Origin: Dactylorhiza incarnata
Taxonomy: Eukaryota > Streptophyta > Magnoliopsida > Asparagales > Orchidaceae
Assembly: GCA_033032865.1 (NCBI GenBank)
Contig: JAWHQI010000028.1
Span: forward strand, 7,459,001-7,523,000
Length of the DNA: 64,000 nucleotides
Direction of reading: 5' to 3'
A program made the position numbers and the translations under genes. Of the stretch, positions 42,077 through 53,302 are shown one piece after another. The notes below the pieces were generated by a model. The model was not told the origin of the DNA. It was given only the letters and a program-made list of their open reading frames with translations, and ran no database searches. The stretch's first letter is position 1. Every line of letters starts with the position of its first letter.

Positions 42077-43531
42077 TGATGCATTACGGCAAGTGCATCG
42101 GTCGCTGTCAAGTAATAATTTTGTGAATAATTTCCCTAAATGTCGATCTCTTGAGGAATGCAGGGTATGGTGAAGCGAATCGTGTCATGTGATGATTGTT
42201 ACAACGAGCGAAATAAGTAAAACAAGGGGCTTTGGTTGGTTGTTCTAAACTAACAAACAAGAAAATAAAGATGCGGGTCGAAGTCACCGCTTCGCTTGGT
42301 GAGATGAGTGCGTCGGCCGCTATGCCGGGCTTCGCTAGGCGAGTGGACGGAAAACAAGTGTGGAATGTGAGGGTCGCAATCACTCTTCACTAATCGCCGT
42401 TAGCCTTTGCTAACGTGAGTCTCAAGTGAGTGAATGGAGTGGATGCGGGTGAGCGATGATGAAGCGCAACACAACACAATATCCAAGGTTAAGAAAAACA
42501 AGAAGCACTTTCATTCGTAGACAAATGAGAGTAGTCATGTTCATTACAAACTAATACAGCAACAAAAGGAAAGGGGGAGAATAAACCAATAGAGAAGACT
42601 AGCCGTCGATCTCGGGTGGAATAGTGGGTTGTCAAACCACTTCAGGGCTCGGTCGATGTATGCTTTCGGGACCAAGAGACTGTCACTATCTCTGATCTTG
42701 CTCCGTCGTCTTCGTTCGTCAGGTTTTTTTTCTTCTTCTTCTTCCAAACTGAGGTTGCACAACTCAGAAACGGTGTTGTTGACGGCCGGGAATGCTTCCA
42801 AACTCTTGGAATCCGCTAGGGCTTCACCAGAGAGTGGTTCCAGGATGAAGGCGATGAGTGGAGATGGAGGAGGAGCAAAAACGGCGTTGGGCGGAACTCA
42901 AAAATTGCAGGGCGAAAGTACGGCCTGCCCTAATTCGCTGGGTGGCATCTTTAAATACGCGCTGTGCGAAACAGTGCGCACGATCAATGGCGCACGACCA
43001 GTGGTCATGCGCACTAGAGGTCGGTGCTCGTGCTCGTTGTCTCGGCAGAACCTGTAACAAAAAATCTCACAGAAAAATTAGATATGCACGACCAGTGGCG
43101 CACGATCAGTGATCGTGCGCACTATAGCCAGTGGTTGTGCGTTTGGCAAGACAGAACTCAAATTTTAAGGGTTAAGTGCGCACGAGAAGTGGTGCACGAG
43201 CAGTGGTCGTGCGCAATATAGCCAGTGGTCGTGCACAATATTCCTGGGTAGATTTGCACCCGGAACATTAGCATGACGCCCGCATCAGCAGGAGGATTGC
43301 TTGGGCCACTGATCATAGCACTTAACGCATTCAATAATAACAACTAAACACAGCACAATACTCAGAAATAAGAAATATAAGATTCTACACCGAAATTGGG
43401 CTAGAAATGTGCACATTCAGTGGAATGTCATTGAATTAATAAAGAAGAAAATATAGGTGAAAAGTGATGTGCACGTGAGTGAAAATATGCCCAGATGAGT
43501 CCTAAAAAGGGTATATAATTTGGACTCATCA
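42077..43531 (-). repeat. Element F 3' LTR
   Basis: Matches 46696-48125. TATA-like TATTTAAAG on the minus strand at plus 42949-42957. An array of palindromes lies upstream of it at 42960-43250. Confidence 0.9.
42960..43250. repeat. GCGCACGACCAGTGGTCGTGCGC palindrome array, element F 3' LTR
   Basis: Repeated arms GCGCACGACCA and TGGTCGTGCGC around a one-base centre, with diverged copies of both arms scattered through about 290 bases. Counterpart in the other LTR at 47575-47835. Confidence 0.75.
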
Positions 43532-45398
43532 CACCCCCAGACTTACCTGTTTGCACGTCCCGAGCAAACAAATCCGGCGGGATGTGAAAATAGTAGTTAG
43601 CATAGGAAATTGCAAAGAAAGAGTAAGATGCGAAGTAGCATACCCGTGCAAATAGAAATTCAGTAAAAGGAGATTATGATTATGCTAACTAATTTAAAGC
43701 AGTGTTAATGCGTAAGTAGAAATTTAAGTTTACTCAAAAGGTGAATCATGGTGAATTTTGCAGTCGTGCACCAGTGTGAAAGTAAACAAGCCACTAAGGA
43801 GGGGGTTGCCAAAGACCGAAATTCAGGGGTAACTCCGCTGAAATCCATCAACGTCGTGAGCCATAAGCTTGACCGGTCACACTCTCTCCACGGTGCTAGC
43901 AAACTCATAAGGTGAATCAATAGGGCTTTCGGGTTTTTACGAGGCTTAGGTTACGAAATGATATACAAAGATAAAATTGAAGGCTACGCAACCCAAATGA
44001 GCAACAACAATATGCTTACCCGGAACAAGCCCAAAACAGTGCTAGTGTGACACACCCCCAGACTTAGCTTGAAAACTGGGTGTGCACACAGCCTACTCCA
44101 ACTGATTTTCTCAATTACGCACAAGGGGAATTCTTTTCATTTCTATTCCATCCTCAGATTTTTCTTTTCATTTTCTTTCTGCTTTCTTTTTATTTGAATC
44201 CCCCATTTGGTTCACCAATATATTCAACATAATAGTTTCTCATCATCACAAAATTTACACACATCACACCCAACGATAATTACACTCTTGGTTAGCTCAA
44301 ATACTTGGTTGCGAAAGTGGGATAAGTTTCAGGCTTTGGTGATTGACGGAAGAGCTGAAACAAAGGATGGGTATGCACAAACATGTCTTGCAAAGGTAAA
44401 CGCATAGGTCATGGAAATCAAGGCCCAAACTAGCCAACTAGATGGCCTACTTCACGCTCAACTTTGTGAGATGCTCTCACCCATGTTTCAAGAGTCGCTT
44501 GGGGCAAGTTCTTAGCCCATGAGAAAGATAAACCTTCCTTCCAACTCGAGCAACGCACAACTAGCGCTCGCTTACACACAATACCGTGTTACCGCAATTT
44601 TCATCCATATTCACCAAATGAGTAAATTAAATTTAAAACTACGCAAAACACTAATTGTAAATTTAAAGCATAGAGACAATCTAATTCTACTCAAATTTCT
44701 ATGCAAGCACGAATATGCGACTAGAGCACTACTAGAGTCGACATCACACTCTGACTTGCAATACCTAAGCTAATATCCTATTTCATAAGCGCAACCAAAA
44801 TAAGCGTGTACGGAAGTACACAAACAAATGAGTGCGCGCTTGTGCGGGTGAATTGGTGTATGCTATAATATGACATAAATGAAAATATACTTCTGGTATG
44901 CTAAAACGTGTACACGTGTAGTGAACACTCGGTACACTCTCCCCCCCCCCCCCCAGACTTGAATTGGACAATGACATGAATTATGACAATGAGAATAAGG
45001 AGATGCTAAGGAAGAGGGTACCTATGCTCAGATATGAGCATACCAGAAGATTGGCGTTAATCCTTGAAAATCACCAGGTTCGCCGCCCGAAAAATCACCG
45101 CTCCTGCGAATAAATCAGCACAAGACCAAATAGACAAGAGAACACAATACACATGATATTCCCAAAATGATGCCCAGAAGAGCATCCACAACAATATTGT
45201 TAATATTACAGAACGTACTAAAAGATGTTTATGCAAATACAAAGAAGCAATTAATAATAACAAGAAAAACAACGACAGGGCTATAAATAAAGGAAAACTC
45301 AAGAAAAGCATTGCATTCAAGAAGGTAAACATCTATCCTAGATAACGGTTGGGCTTCATGTCCCCCAACGGGACTTATTTAAATCTTTTTAGTGCAGA
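43532..45398 (-). other. Element F internal non-coding region with three AAGTCTGGGGG tracts
   Basis: No gene recognised. G-rich tracts (plus strand CCCCCAGACTT) lie next to the 3' LTR at 43532-43545, at about 44052-44065, and at about 44941-44960 after a 14-16 C run. The first is the expected polypurine tract, and the others are internal copies. Confidence 0.6.
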
Positions 45399-46519
45399 TT
45401 AACTAATGGGCGAATGAAAACGAAAATGTTCAGGTAATTGTTCATGTTCGCGTTTTGGTAATGGGTACCGAAACGGTGACATAACAGTTACCCAAACACC
45501 AGTGTAATAATACCTATCATGAATGTCAGGCATGGGTAAAATATACGTTATGAAGCTCACCGTATCTATCTCCACCTGCACCCGATTCCTTTCAGTGCTA
45601 AGCCATGTTACAGGCTCGTGCACCAATGGAACCAGCTCCAAAATGTGGTCCTGCAGAGAAGAAGACACGAGAGAGGGGTCAGGAAATAAAATAGATGAAG
45701 AACAAAAAATAACCTCATTTCCAGGGGCGATCCCGGCATCAGCCCCAATCAGTTGGACTGTAGGTGAATTGACAACGTTGTTTTGGATGTTGCAAGAATA
45801 TGCAAGTGCTGTAACTATCTCGTCCTCATATTGGACTTCCTCACATGGTGTCGAGGTGGCAACCTCAGCCATGCAGACATCCTCTTCGACTGGATCTAAC
45901 ATAGTGTGACAAGCACGTGCTTCTGCCTGTGAGTCAACCTTAACAACAATATCAGAAATAGATAAAACGCTATGCATGTCAGGGCTTGAATAATGGACTC
46001 AATACAAGATGACATATGTTCCCTTGAAGTAGATACATCCATGTCAGGGCTTGAATCAACACAGGCATCAGTGCAAGTACTAGTGTTTCTCCCTTCAAAA
46101 TCTGATGGTGGCACCAGTACATAACCCGATACAGAAGGGGTGCTGCAAGATACTGGAGTAGAGACAACCCGGATATCCGATTCGTCATCCTCCTCCAGTT
46201 GCGCTAAGTATTCAACACATTTCGTCACTGAGTGATCCAAACTCTGGCAAAATAGACACCGCTTAACCAATTTCATCGGCACAACAGGTGTTAAAGCCAT
46301 AAATAAGTGTGCCATAGAAGGTGCAGATGAGTAGCCATAGGACTTACGCACTCCATAGGGAGTACCAGACGTGGTCGGTGCTCCGTATGTTGAGCCATGA
46401 GTACAAGGGCTACTATACTCCTTGGGGCATCTATCACTTGCATGAGAAATGTCTCCGCACCAACGATAACGAATATTAAAACTTGCCCACATTGGCCAAG
46501 GACAATCAATCTTAAACAC
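45399..46519 (-). pseudogene. Element F gag-like frame with CCHC zinc knuckle, frameshifted
   Basis: Two overlapping minus-strand frames, 46519-45896 and 45977-45399, read as one protein broken by a shift near 45980. The N-terminal part contains a damaged knuckle (RWCGDISHASDRC, first Cys lost). About 50 residues later there is a complete C-x2-C-x4-H-x4-C knuckle, CLFCQSLDHSVTKC. A Ser/Thr-rich acidic region follows. The second part (residues about 190 on) is acidic and unrecognised. The position, about 150 nt after the primer site, and the knuckles point to a gag nucleocapsid region without the usual capsid core. The function of the rest is unknown. Confidence 0.55.
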
Positions 46520-46670
46520 AAACTAACTTGCATAGACTCATAGCAAACAACATAGTGATTCCAAATTAATATTAAAAAGAAAATAGAAAAAGTAAAAATA
46601 AATTCGAAAGAAAAGAAGTGAACTGATGTGTAACTATCCTAACACAACATAAAGAGAAAACCGTACTGCA

Positions 46671-46689
46671 TTCCCCTGCAACGGAGCCA
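46671..46689 (-). promoter_or_regulatory. Primer-binding site of element F (tRNA-Asp-like)
   Basis: On the minus strand TGGCTCCGTTGCAGGGGAA, six bases after the LTR end. It resembles the TGGCGCCGTTGCCGGGGA site complementary to tRNA-Asp, with two differences. Confidence 0.65.
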
Positions 46690-46695
46690 AAAACT

Positions 46696-48125
46696 TGATA
46701 CGTTACGGCAAGTGCACTGGTCGCTGTCAAGTAATAATTTTGGGAATAATTTCCCCGAATGTCGATCTCTTGAGGAATGCAGGGTATGGTGAAGCGAATC
46801 ATGTCGTGTGACGATTGTTACAACGAGCGAAATAAGTAAAACAAGGGGCTTTGGTTGGTTGGTCTAAACTAACAAACAAGAAAATAATGATGCGGGTCGA
46901 AGTCACCGCTTCGCTTGGCGAGATGAGTGCGTCGGCCGCTATGCCGGGCTTAGTTAGGCGAGTGGACAGAAAACAAGTGTGGAATGTGAGGGTCGCAATC
47001 ACCTCTTCGCTAATCACCGTTAGTCTTTGCTAACGTGAGCCTCAAGTGAGTGAATGGAGTGGATGCGGGTGAGTGGTGATGAAGCGCAACACAACACAAT
47101 ATCCAAGGTTAAGAAAAACAAGAAGCACTTTCATTCATAGACAAATGAGAGTAGTCATGTTCATTACAAACTAATACAACAACAAAAGGAAAGGGGGAGA
47201 ATAAACCAATAGAGAAGACTAGGCGTCGATCTAAGCCGGAATAGTGGGTTGTCAAACAACTTCCGGGCTCGGTCGATGTATGCTTCCGGAACCAAGAGAC
47301 TGTCACTATCTCCGATCTTGCTCAGTCGTCTTCGTTCGTCAAGTTTTCTTCTTCTTCTTCCAAACTGAGGTTGCACAACTCAGAAACGGTGTTGTTGACG
47401 GCCGGGAATTCTTCCAAACTCTTGGAATCCGCTAGGGTTTCACCGGAGAGTGGTTCCCGGATGAAGGAGATGAGTGAAGATGGAGGAGGAACGAAAACGG
47501 CGCTGGGCAGAACTCAAAAATCGCGGGGCGGAAGTACAACCTGCCCTAATTCGCTGGGTGGCGTCTTTAAATATGCGCTGTACGAAACAGTGTGCACGAT
47601 CAGTGGTGCACGACCAGTGGTCGTGCGCACTAGAGGTCGGTGCTCGTGCGCGTTGTCTCGGCAGAACCTGTAACAGAAAATCTCACAGAAAAATTAGATA
47701 CACACGACCAGTGGCGCACGATTAGTGATCGTTCGCACTATAGCCAGTGGTCGTGCGTTTGGCAAGACAGAACTCGAAATTTAGGGGTTAAGTGCGCACG
47801 AGCAGTGGCGCACGACCAGTGGTCATGCGCAGTATTCCTGGGTAGATTTGCACCCGGAACACCAGCACGATGCCCGTATCAGCAGGAGGATTGCTCGGGC
47901 CACTGATCATGACACTTAACTCATTCAATAATAACAACTAAACACAGCTCCATACTCAGAAATAATAAATATAAGATTCTACACCGAAATTGGGCTAGAA
48001 ATGTGCACATTGAGTGGAATGACATTGAATCAATAAAGAAGAGAATATAGGTGAAAAGTGATGTGCACGTGAGTGAAAATATGCCCAGATGAGTCCTAAA
48101 AAGTGTATATAATTTGGACTCATCA
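46696..48125 (-). repeat. Element F 5' LTR
   Basis: TATA-like TATTTAAAG at plus 47565-47573, with palindrome array at 47575-47835 upstream in the minus sense. Confidence 0.9.
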
Positions 48126-48975
48126 GTGTTCTCCTCTTCCGGTAATGGCTCATTGGTGCAGAAACGGCAAAACAACCGACTTCTCCTTTTAGGTTTCGGC
48201 AGCCACACCTTGGGAAAAGAAAAGAACGCTTATATACTGATCCTTTTAAGTTACCGCTGACGGTAGAGTTACCGCACGGCGGTAGCGTCTTTAAGCGCTT
48301 TTGCCAGTTGTCCAACACAAAATCAGGATGGTGCCAGAAAACATTCTCTTGCTTTCTTTGGATAGCGCGGCGTAGTAGCAAACGCGGCGCGGTAGCAGTT
48401 ACGTCGATTTCTTCTCGATGACAACAGAATCATCCTGTCGACATAATCTTCTCGTCGACAAACCTAGCGTGCGGCGTTAGGCTAGCGCCCGCAGTAACAT
48501 TCACTCTGTTATCATCTTGACGATTTCATCTTGACGACATGGCTTCTAGTCGACGCAATCTGTCTCGTCGACAAAGCTAGCGCTCGCGGTACATCTAGCG
48601 CACGGCGGTAGTGGTCTCGACGACATCTTCTCGATGCCATCCTTCTCGACGCCATATGCCTTCCCGTCGATATCCGTCTTTTCGATAGAGCTAGCACCCG
48701 CGGTAGTCTTAGCGCGCGGCGGTAGAGTTCTAGGCGACATCGTCTCGACGACATGAGTCTTCACGTTGATATTTGCATTTGCGTCAAAGCAAGTCACGTC
48801 GATAAGGCTATCGCCCGGCGGTAGGACTAGCACCCGACGGTAGGTAATAGTGAACTTAATTCTCGACGAATTCACACCTGTAAACCTACACACTATACCC
48901 AAGACATGTATGATCAAATACAGTATGAGATTTGATATTGTCAAACTAAAGAGATGTAGAATGCACGTTCCAACA
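48126..48975 (-). repeat. Element G LTR fragment (Sirevirus-like)
   Basis: Minus-strand LTR start TGTTGGAACGTGC (plus end 48975), a TATA box TATATAAG at plus 48229-48236, and between them an array of short dyads. Downstream of the TATA box it is cut by element F. The right edge abuts a copia reverse transcriptase on the opposite strand (element H). G probably inserted into H, but the left flank is lost. Confidence 0.55.
48395..48850. repeat. GTCGTCGAGA / CTAGCGCCCGCGGTAG repeat array, element G LTR
   Basis: Degenerate units of about 100 bases alternating CTCGACGACAT or CGTCGACAAA words with CTAGCGCCCGCGGTAG-like words. Many are arranged as inverted pairs. Lies upstream of the TATA box in the minus sense. 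Confidence 0.65.
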
Positions 48976-50233
48976 AAGAAGAGGGCATTGATTTTGATTA
49001 GAATTTTGCACCAGTGGCAAGACTAGAAGCCATTAGATTATTCCTTGTCTATGCTTCCCACAAAGGATTCAAGGTCTACCAAATGGATGTGAAGTTAGCC
49101 TTCTTAAATTGTGACCTTAAAGAAGAAGTATATGCAGAACAACCATCAGGTTTTGTCAATCCAACTTTTCCTGATTATGTTTACTATCTTAGAAAAGGTT
49201 TATATGACTTAAAACAAGCCCCAAGAGCTTGGTATGAGACCTTGTCTACCTTCCTTCTTAAGAACAAATTCTCAAGGGGGAAGATAGACAAGACATTGTT
49301 CCTAAGAGAAGTAAAGGGCAATAGTCTCCTAGTCCAAATATATGTTGATGACATCATATTTGGGTCTACAGATGATAACCTTTGCAAGAGGTTTGCTAAC
49401 CTGATGCAAGGAGAATTTGAGATGTGCAATATGAGAGAGCTTAAGTATTTCTTAGGCCTCCAATTGAAACAATCTGAAGATGAAATTTTCATCTCCCAGA
49501 CTAAGTTCACCAAGGAGTTAGTTAAGAAATTTGGAATGGAGAATGCCTCCACTATGAAAACTCCTATGGTTTCAAATGTATCCCTTGACAAGGATGAGAA
49601 AGGGAAACCTTTTGATAAGACCTTGTACAGGTGTATAATTGGCTCCCTCCTCTATTTAACTACAAGTAGACCTGATATCATGTATGCTACATGTGTATGT
49701 GCTAGGTACCAGCTCTAAGAAATCTCATTACTCATCTGCAAAGAGGATTCTAAGATATCTTAAGGGCACACCACATCATGGTCTATGGTACCCTAGGAAC
49801 AATGATTTTGAACTAACATGGTCTATGGTACCCTTGGGAGAAGACTAATTTCCTGGAGTAGCAAGAAGCAAACAAGTGTTGTTATTTCAACAACAGAGTC
49901 AAAATACATATCAGTTGGAAGCTGTTGTGCACAACTACTATGGATCGAATATCAACTTCAGGATTACAACTTACAGCTAAGTAAAACCCCTATATTTTGT
50001 GATTCCTCTAGTGTAATTTCAATTACTAAGAATCTTGTGTCACACAGCAGGACTAAGCACATTGAAATTAGTATCACTTCATCAGAGAGCATGTAGAAAA
50101 GGAAGACAACCACCTTGAGTTTGTCCTCACTGATAGACAAGTGATAGATATCTTTACTAAACCTCTGGATGAAGCAAAGTTCAATTTCTTCAAATTGAAC
50201 TGGGCATGCTCAATTTGGAATAACTTATACTAA
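48976..50233 (+). pseudogene. Element H copia reverse transcriptase and RNase H (Sirevirus-like), broken
   Basis: Starts in mid-RT at the junction with LTR G: GIDFD, a TAG in place of Glu, then [12 protein letters not shown]. The RT frame 49014-49718 is open and has [23 protein letters not shown] and the catalytic YVDD. A shift at about 49720 follows. Then SAKRILRYLKGT runs to an 18-base direct repeat (CATGGTCTATGGTACCCT at 49779 and 49818) that replaces the expected acidic segment, probably a deletion scar. RNase H continues (LISWSSKKQTSVVISTTESKY, 49838-50090). A further shift precedes the terminal IFTKPLDEAKFNF, ending about 50233. Protease, integrase and gag of H are not present in the window. 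Confidence 0.9.
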
Positions 50234-50849
50234 GCTACCCTTAGTTATTATTGTTAAAATTTACTTCTAGTAGATGCAAGGTCACTAACAAAGCATGCAA
50301 GTTGTTGTTGTGAAAGCTGGGAGTGACTTACACAGGAGGTCTGCATAAGAAAAGGCCATGTCATTTTGACCACAAAATGATATCGTCTTGATGAACACAA
50401 CGATATTCTATTACATTTCTGTATGAAGGCAGGAAAAGAGTAAAGAAATGAAGCTGCAAGTGAGGGGGAGCATGACTGACAAAAGTCATATAGATGATAC
50501 TGCAACTGAGGGGGAGCTTGACACTTAGCTCCCTGCTCAAGTATTAGAGGTGATGCATAAAATCACTAAGGATGAGGATGCTACACACAATGGGTTAGTA
50601 GTCCAAGAGGATCTGTCTGATACTCCCGAGGAGATGAGCCAGTGGTATCTGAATCTCAACTCAAGCCAATTTGCAGAAGGACCTATCTGAAGAAGCTCTA
50701 AAGGGGAGAGGAGTTCAATGATGAAGGACAGTGCTGTTCCTGCCACATCCACAAGACAAAGGGAATTATTATCCTACTCTCAGCTCTTACTGTCATTATT
50801 GTGCTTTATCATTGACTGGGTTATGACTTCTTCAAATAGGGGGGATTAT
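50234..50849 (+). other. Element H 3' non-coding region with repeated G-rich tracts
   Basis: Between the RNase H end and the 3' LTR. Two near-identical TGAGGGGGAGC(A/T)TGAC words at about 50471 and 50503, and a final purine tract AAATAGGGGGGATTA at 50834-50848, just before the LTR. Multiple such tracts upstream of the 3' LTR are typical of Sireviruses. No gene recognised. Confidence 0.65.
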
Positions 50850-51002
50850 TGGGAACACTGCCCACAATGTTCAAGATTTGGAGAAGTCCCTAAGTCAATG
50901 ATAAGTATAATTTGTATTTGATATATATCTGATATGATATGAGCAGGTTATGACATCATACATCGTATGTATAATTTTTCAGATCAAGAAAAAATGCTTA
51001 AG

Positions 51003-51542
51003 GCATATATCGTCATGTCAACAAGGTACACATAACGATATCATTGTGAAGACTCGCAGAAAGCAACAGAAGAAGTCAAGTCAAATTTCGACGTGATAAT
51101 AAGAAGAACACGATGATATCGCCGTGTCAACACGGTACACGCGACAATATCATTGAGAAAACCCAAAGAAAGCAGTTGAGGCATATATCACCGTGTCAAC
51201 AAGGTATACACAACGATATTGTTGTGAGGACTCAAGAAGAATCAGCCAAGGCATATATCGTCTTAACAACAAGCATCACACGATGATATCGTTGTGAGAA
51301 CTCAAAAGAAAGTCTATTAAGACATATATCATCATGATAACAAGGTACACATGACAATATCGGTGAGAGAACTCAAGAATAGTCAACTAAGATAGATGTC
51401 GTTGCGAGGACTCAAGAAAAGACATTTAAGACATGTATCGTCGTGACAACAAGGTGCACACGACGATATCGGTGTATGAACTAAAGAAAGCTTGCTAAGT
51501 CATTTATCGCCGTGTCAGCTATCTTCACACGACGATGTCATC
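51003..51542. repeat. Tandem array of about 60-70-bp dyad units upstream of the H promoter
   Basis: Seven to eight diverged units. Each has ATATCGTCGTG, a spacer around TCAACAAGGTACA, and CACGACGATATCG, then GTGAGAACTCAAGAAAG filler. The two arms form a potential stem of about 10 bp. Confidence 0.8.
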
Positions 51543-51667
51543 TTGTCAAGCTCAGAAGGCGGGATTTCAAATCAATAGAAGCGAAAAAAACAAATGTCAA
51601 ATCAATCATGTCTGAAAAGCGGTCTGAGACAAAACCTTTTCAGACCTCGACCGTTAGAAGAATCAGT

Positions 51668-51678
51668 TATATAAAAAG
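51668..51678 (+). promoter_or_regulatory. TATA box of element H LTR
   Basis: TATATAAAAAG, 125 bases after the dyad array and about 390 bases before the hairpin array. Confidence 0.6.
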
Positions 51679-52060
51679 ATATGAGAGGGTCGATTAACCC
51701 TAAACTTTGAGAATATATCATTGAGAAATCAAAAGCAAAAAAAGCTTGGCTGCCGCTAAAAATCAATAGAACAGTAACAAGCAAGTATTTTTCAAAGGAA
51801 GAAGAAGAAGCCAAACTTCAATAAGAAAGCTCCCACTCTTGAGAGCAAGAAGAGTTCTTCATTCAAGAAAGCTCAGCACTGATCCTGATCAGAAAGCTCA
51901 TCCATTGAAGATACAGTGATGCTGCAAAAAGAGAAGGCTTCCTACTCCAGAAAGACCAAGAAAAGGCTTTCTATTCAGAAAGGCCTAAGAAGACTCAAGC
52001 TATTCATAACACTATCTTTCAGAGTCTAAATCTGTAAAATCTTCTTCTAATTTATTCTTA

Positions 52061-52380
52061 TAGGATCTCCTTGAGATTTGAGTTGTAGGGCTGTGTTGAC
52101 AGCCTGAGTGTAGGGCTTGTGAAAAAGCCTGAGCTGCAGGACTTTGCTAAAAGTCTGAGGTAGGGTCTGTGAAGACCTGAGCTGTAGGATTTCTGAGGAA
52201 ATCTGAGTTGTAGGATTTCTTAGGAAATCTGAGTTGTAAGATCCTTGCTGGGATCTGAGCTGTAGGAATGCTTGCACTCTAAGGTAGGGTTGTTGTTGGC
52301 ACCTGAGGTAGGATTCCAGGAGGGATCTGAGTGTAGGGAACTTACTGAGTTCCTGAGTTGTAAGATCAGTTTGATCTGAG
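52061..52380 (+). repeat. Array of about 13 short hairpins with changing stems and constant linkers, H LTR
   Basis: Consecutive units of about 22-27 bases: GTAG, then a 5-6 bp arm, a 3-6 base loop, the complementary arm, then TGAG. Stems seen in order include GGCTGT/ACAGCC, GGCTT/AAGCC, GACTTT/AAAGTC, GGTCT/AGACC and GATTTC/GAAATC (twice). They continue with AGATCC/GGATCT, GATTCC/GGGATC (one G-T pair), GGAACT/AGTTCC and AGATCA/TGATCT. Units 8 and 9 (about 52262-52306) are imperfect. The array lies downstream of the TATA box and so should be in the transcript. Confidence 0.88.
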
Positions 52381-52604
52381 TTTTTGGAGGATTTGGCCTA
52401 GCCTAGAACACTGCTAGATAGGTGAAGGGGGACAGTAGAGTACCGGAACCACATTAAATCTCTGTGTGTTTTCTGTGTTTTGTTTTTTATCTGTATATCT
52501 CTGAGCTAAAACAGTCACCAACTTAAAAATACTAAAATATTTTGAAGCACTTATTCACCCCCCCCCCCCCCCTCTAGGTGATTAGACTACAGATCAGACT
52601 TTCA

Positions 52605-52976
52605 ATAATGTCAAATAATCTCATGTGTTTAATGCGTGTGTAGTTCATGATTCATGTCCACGGTCTCTCCACTATGTGTTTCTTTTTTAGCTATTATGTT
52701 CACACATGCTTGCATTTATTGATGTCTTTTATGTTAATAACAAAGAGGGAGATTGTGTTCTGAATGTTGGAGATCTTTTTATGTTATTTGGTGATCTCAT
52801 TTATCATTATGCCAAGTCTCATGTTTACTCTTGGTCCATTTAGTTTTCTATTTCAATAGGGGCCTTTGACATAGGAGGGCCTTTGTTTAGTCATATTTTA
52901 TTTTCACTAATTGTTTTTATTTACACTTGATTCACTTTCTCCAAATACAATTTTGTTATTATCAAAATGAGAAGTT
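52605..52976 (+). other. End of element I internal region, no gene recognised
   Basis: AT-rich sequence between LTR H and LTR I. It contains GAGGGAGATTG near 52748 and a degenerate purine tract (AAAATGAGAAG) just before LTR I. This fits the 3' end of a second copia element with its coding part lost. Confidence 0.45.
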
Positions 52977-53302
52977 TGTTGGAATGTGATTCGATGCCCA
53001 CCTTACTTGATAATAACAAACACTAGAATGCTCTAATGAATTTTAGAGTTGATGAGGATTCATCATGGGCTCTCATTTATGAGAAAAACCGAATGGCGCT
53101 TACTCCCATAAACCACTCCCCCACTACTTTAGTGGGAGAGAGTGGGAGATCAAAGCCGGAACCGTCATTCCCGCCACCAACCGTCAATCCGAAAATACGC
53201 GCTAAGCACGCCAACCGCAACGCGCACAGCGACGCCACCCCCTCCCCCCTCCCCCCCTCCCCCCCTCCACCCCCTCCCCCCCTGCCGGTGAGCGGGCCAC
53301 GT

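Larger units (their letters stand above)
42077..48125 (-). mobile_element. Element F: non-autonomous LTR retrotransposon with gag remnant only
   Basis: LTRs of 1455 and 1430 bases begin TGATG and end CATCA (5-base inverted ends). The target duplication GTGTT is at 42072-42076 and 48126-48130. The minus orientation is set by a primer site next to the right LTR and a G-rich tract next to the left LTR. The 3.2-kb internal part holds one broken gag-like frame and no enzyme domains. The primer site (resembling tRNA-Asp type) and AAGTCTGGGGG tracts suggest the Athila/Tat side of gypsy. It is nested in copia fragment G. Confidence 0.9.
50850..52604 (+). repeat. Element H 3' LTR
   Basis: Begins TGGGAACACTG after the purine tract. 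The end is placed at GACTTTCA by the CA rule and is approximate. Contains the U3 dyad array (51003-51542), TATA box (51668-51678), hairpin array (52061-52380) and a long C run (about 52557-52572) followed by CTCTAGGTG near its end. Confidence 0.65.

Noticed and set aside
52061..52380. CRISPR-like look of the hairpin array
   Set aside because: Units have no constant repeat and unique spacer; the variable part is the paired stem, the genome is eukaryotic, and no cas genes are present.
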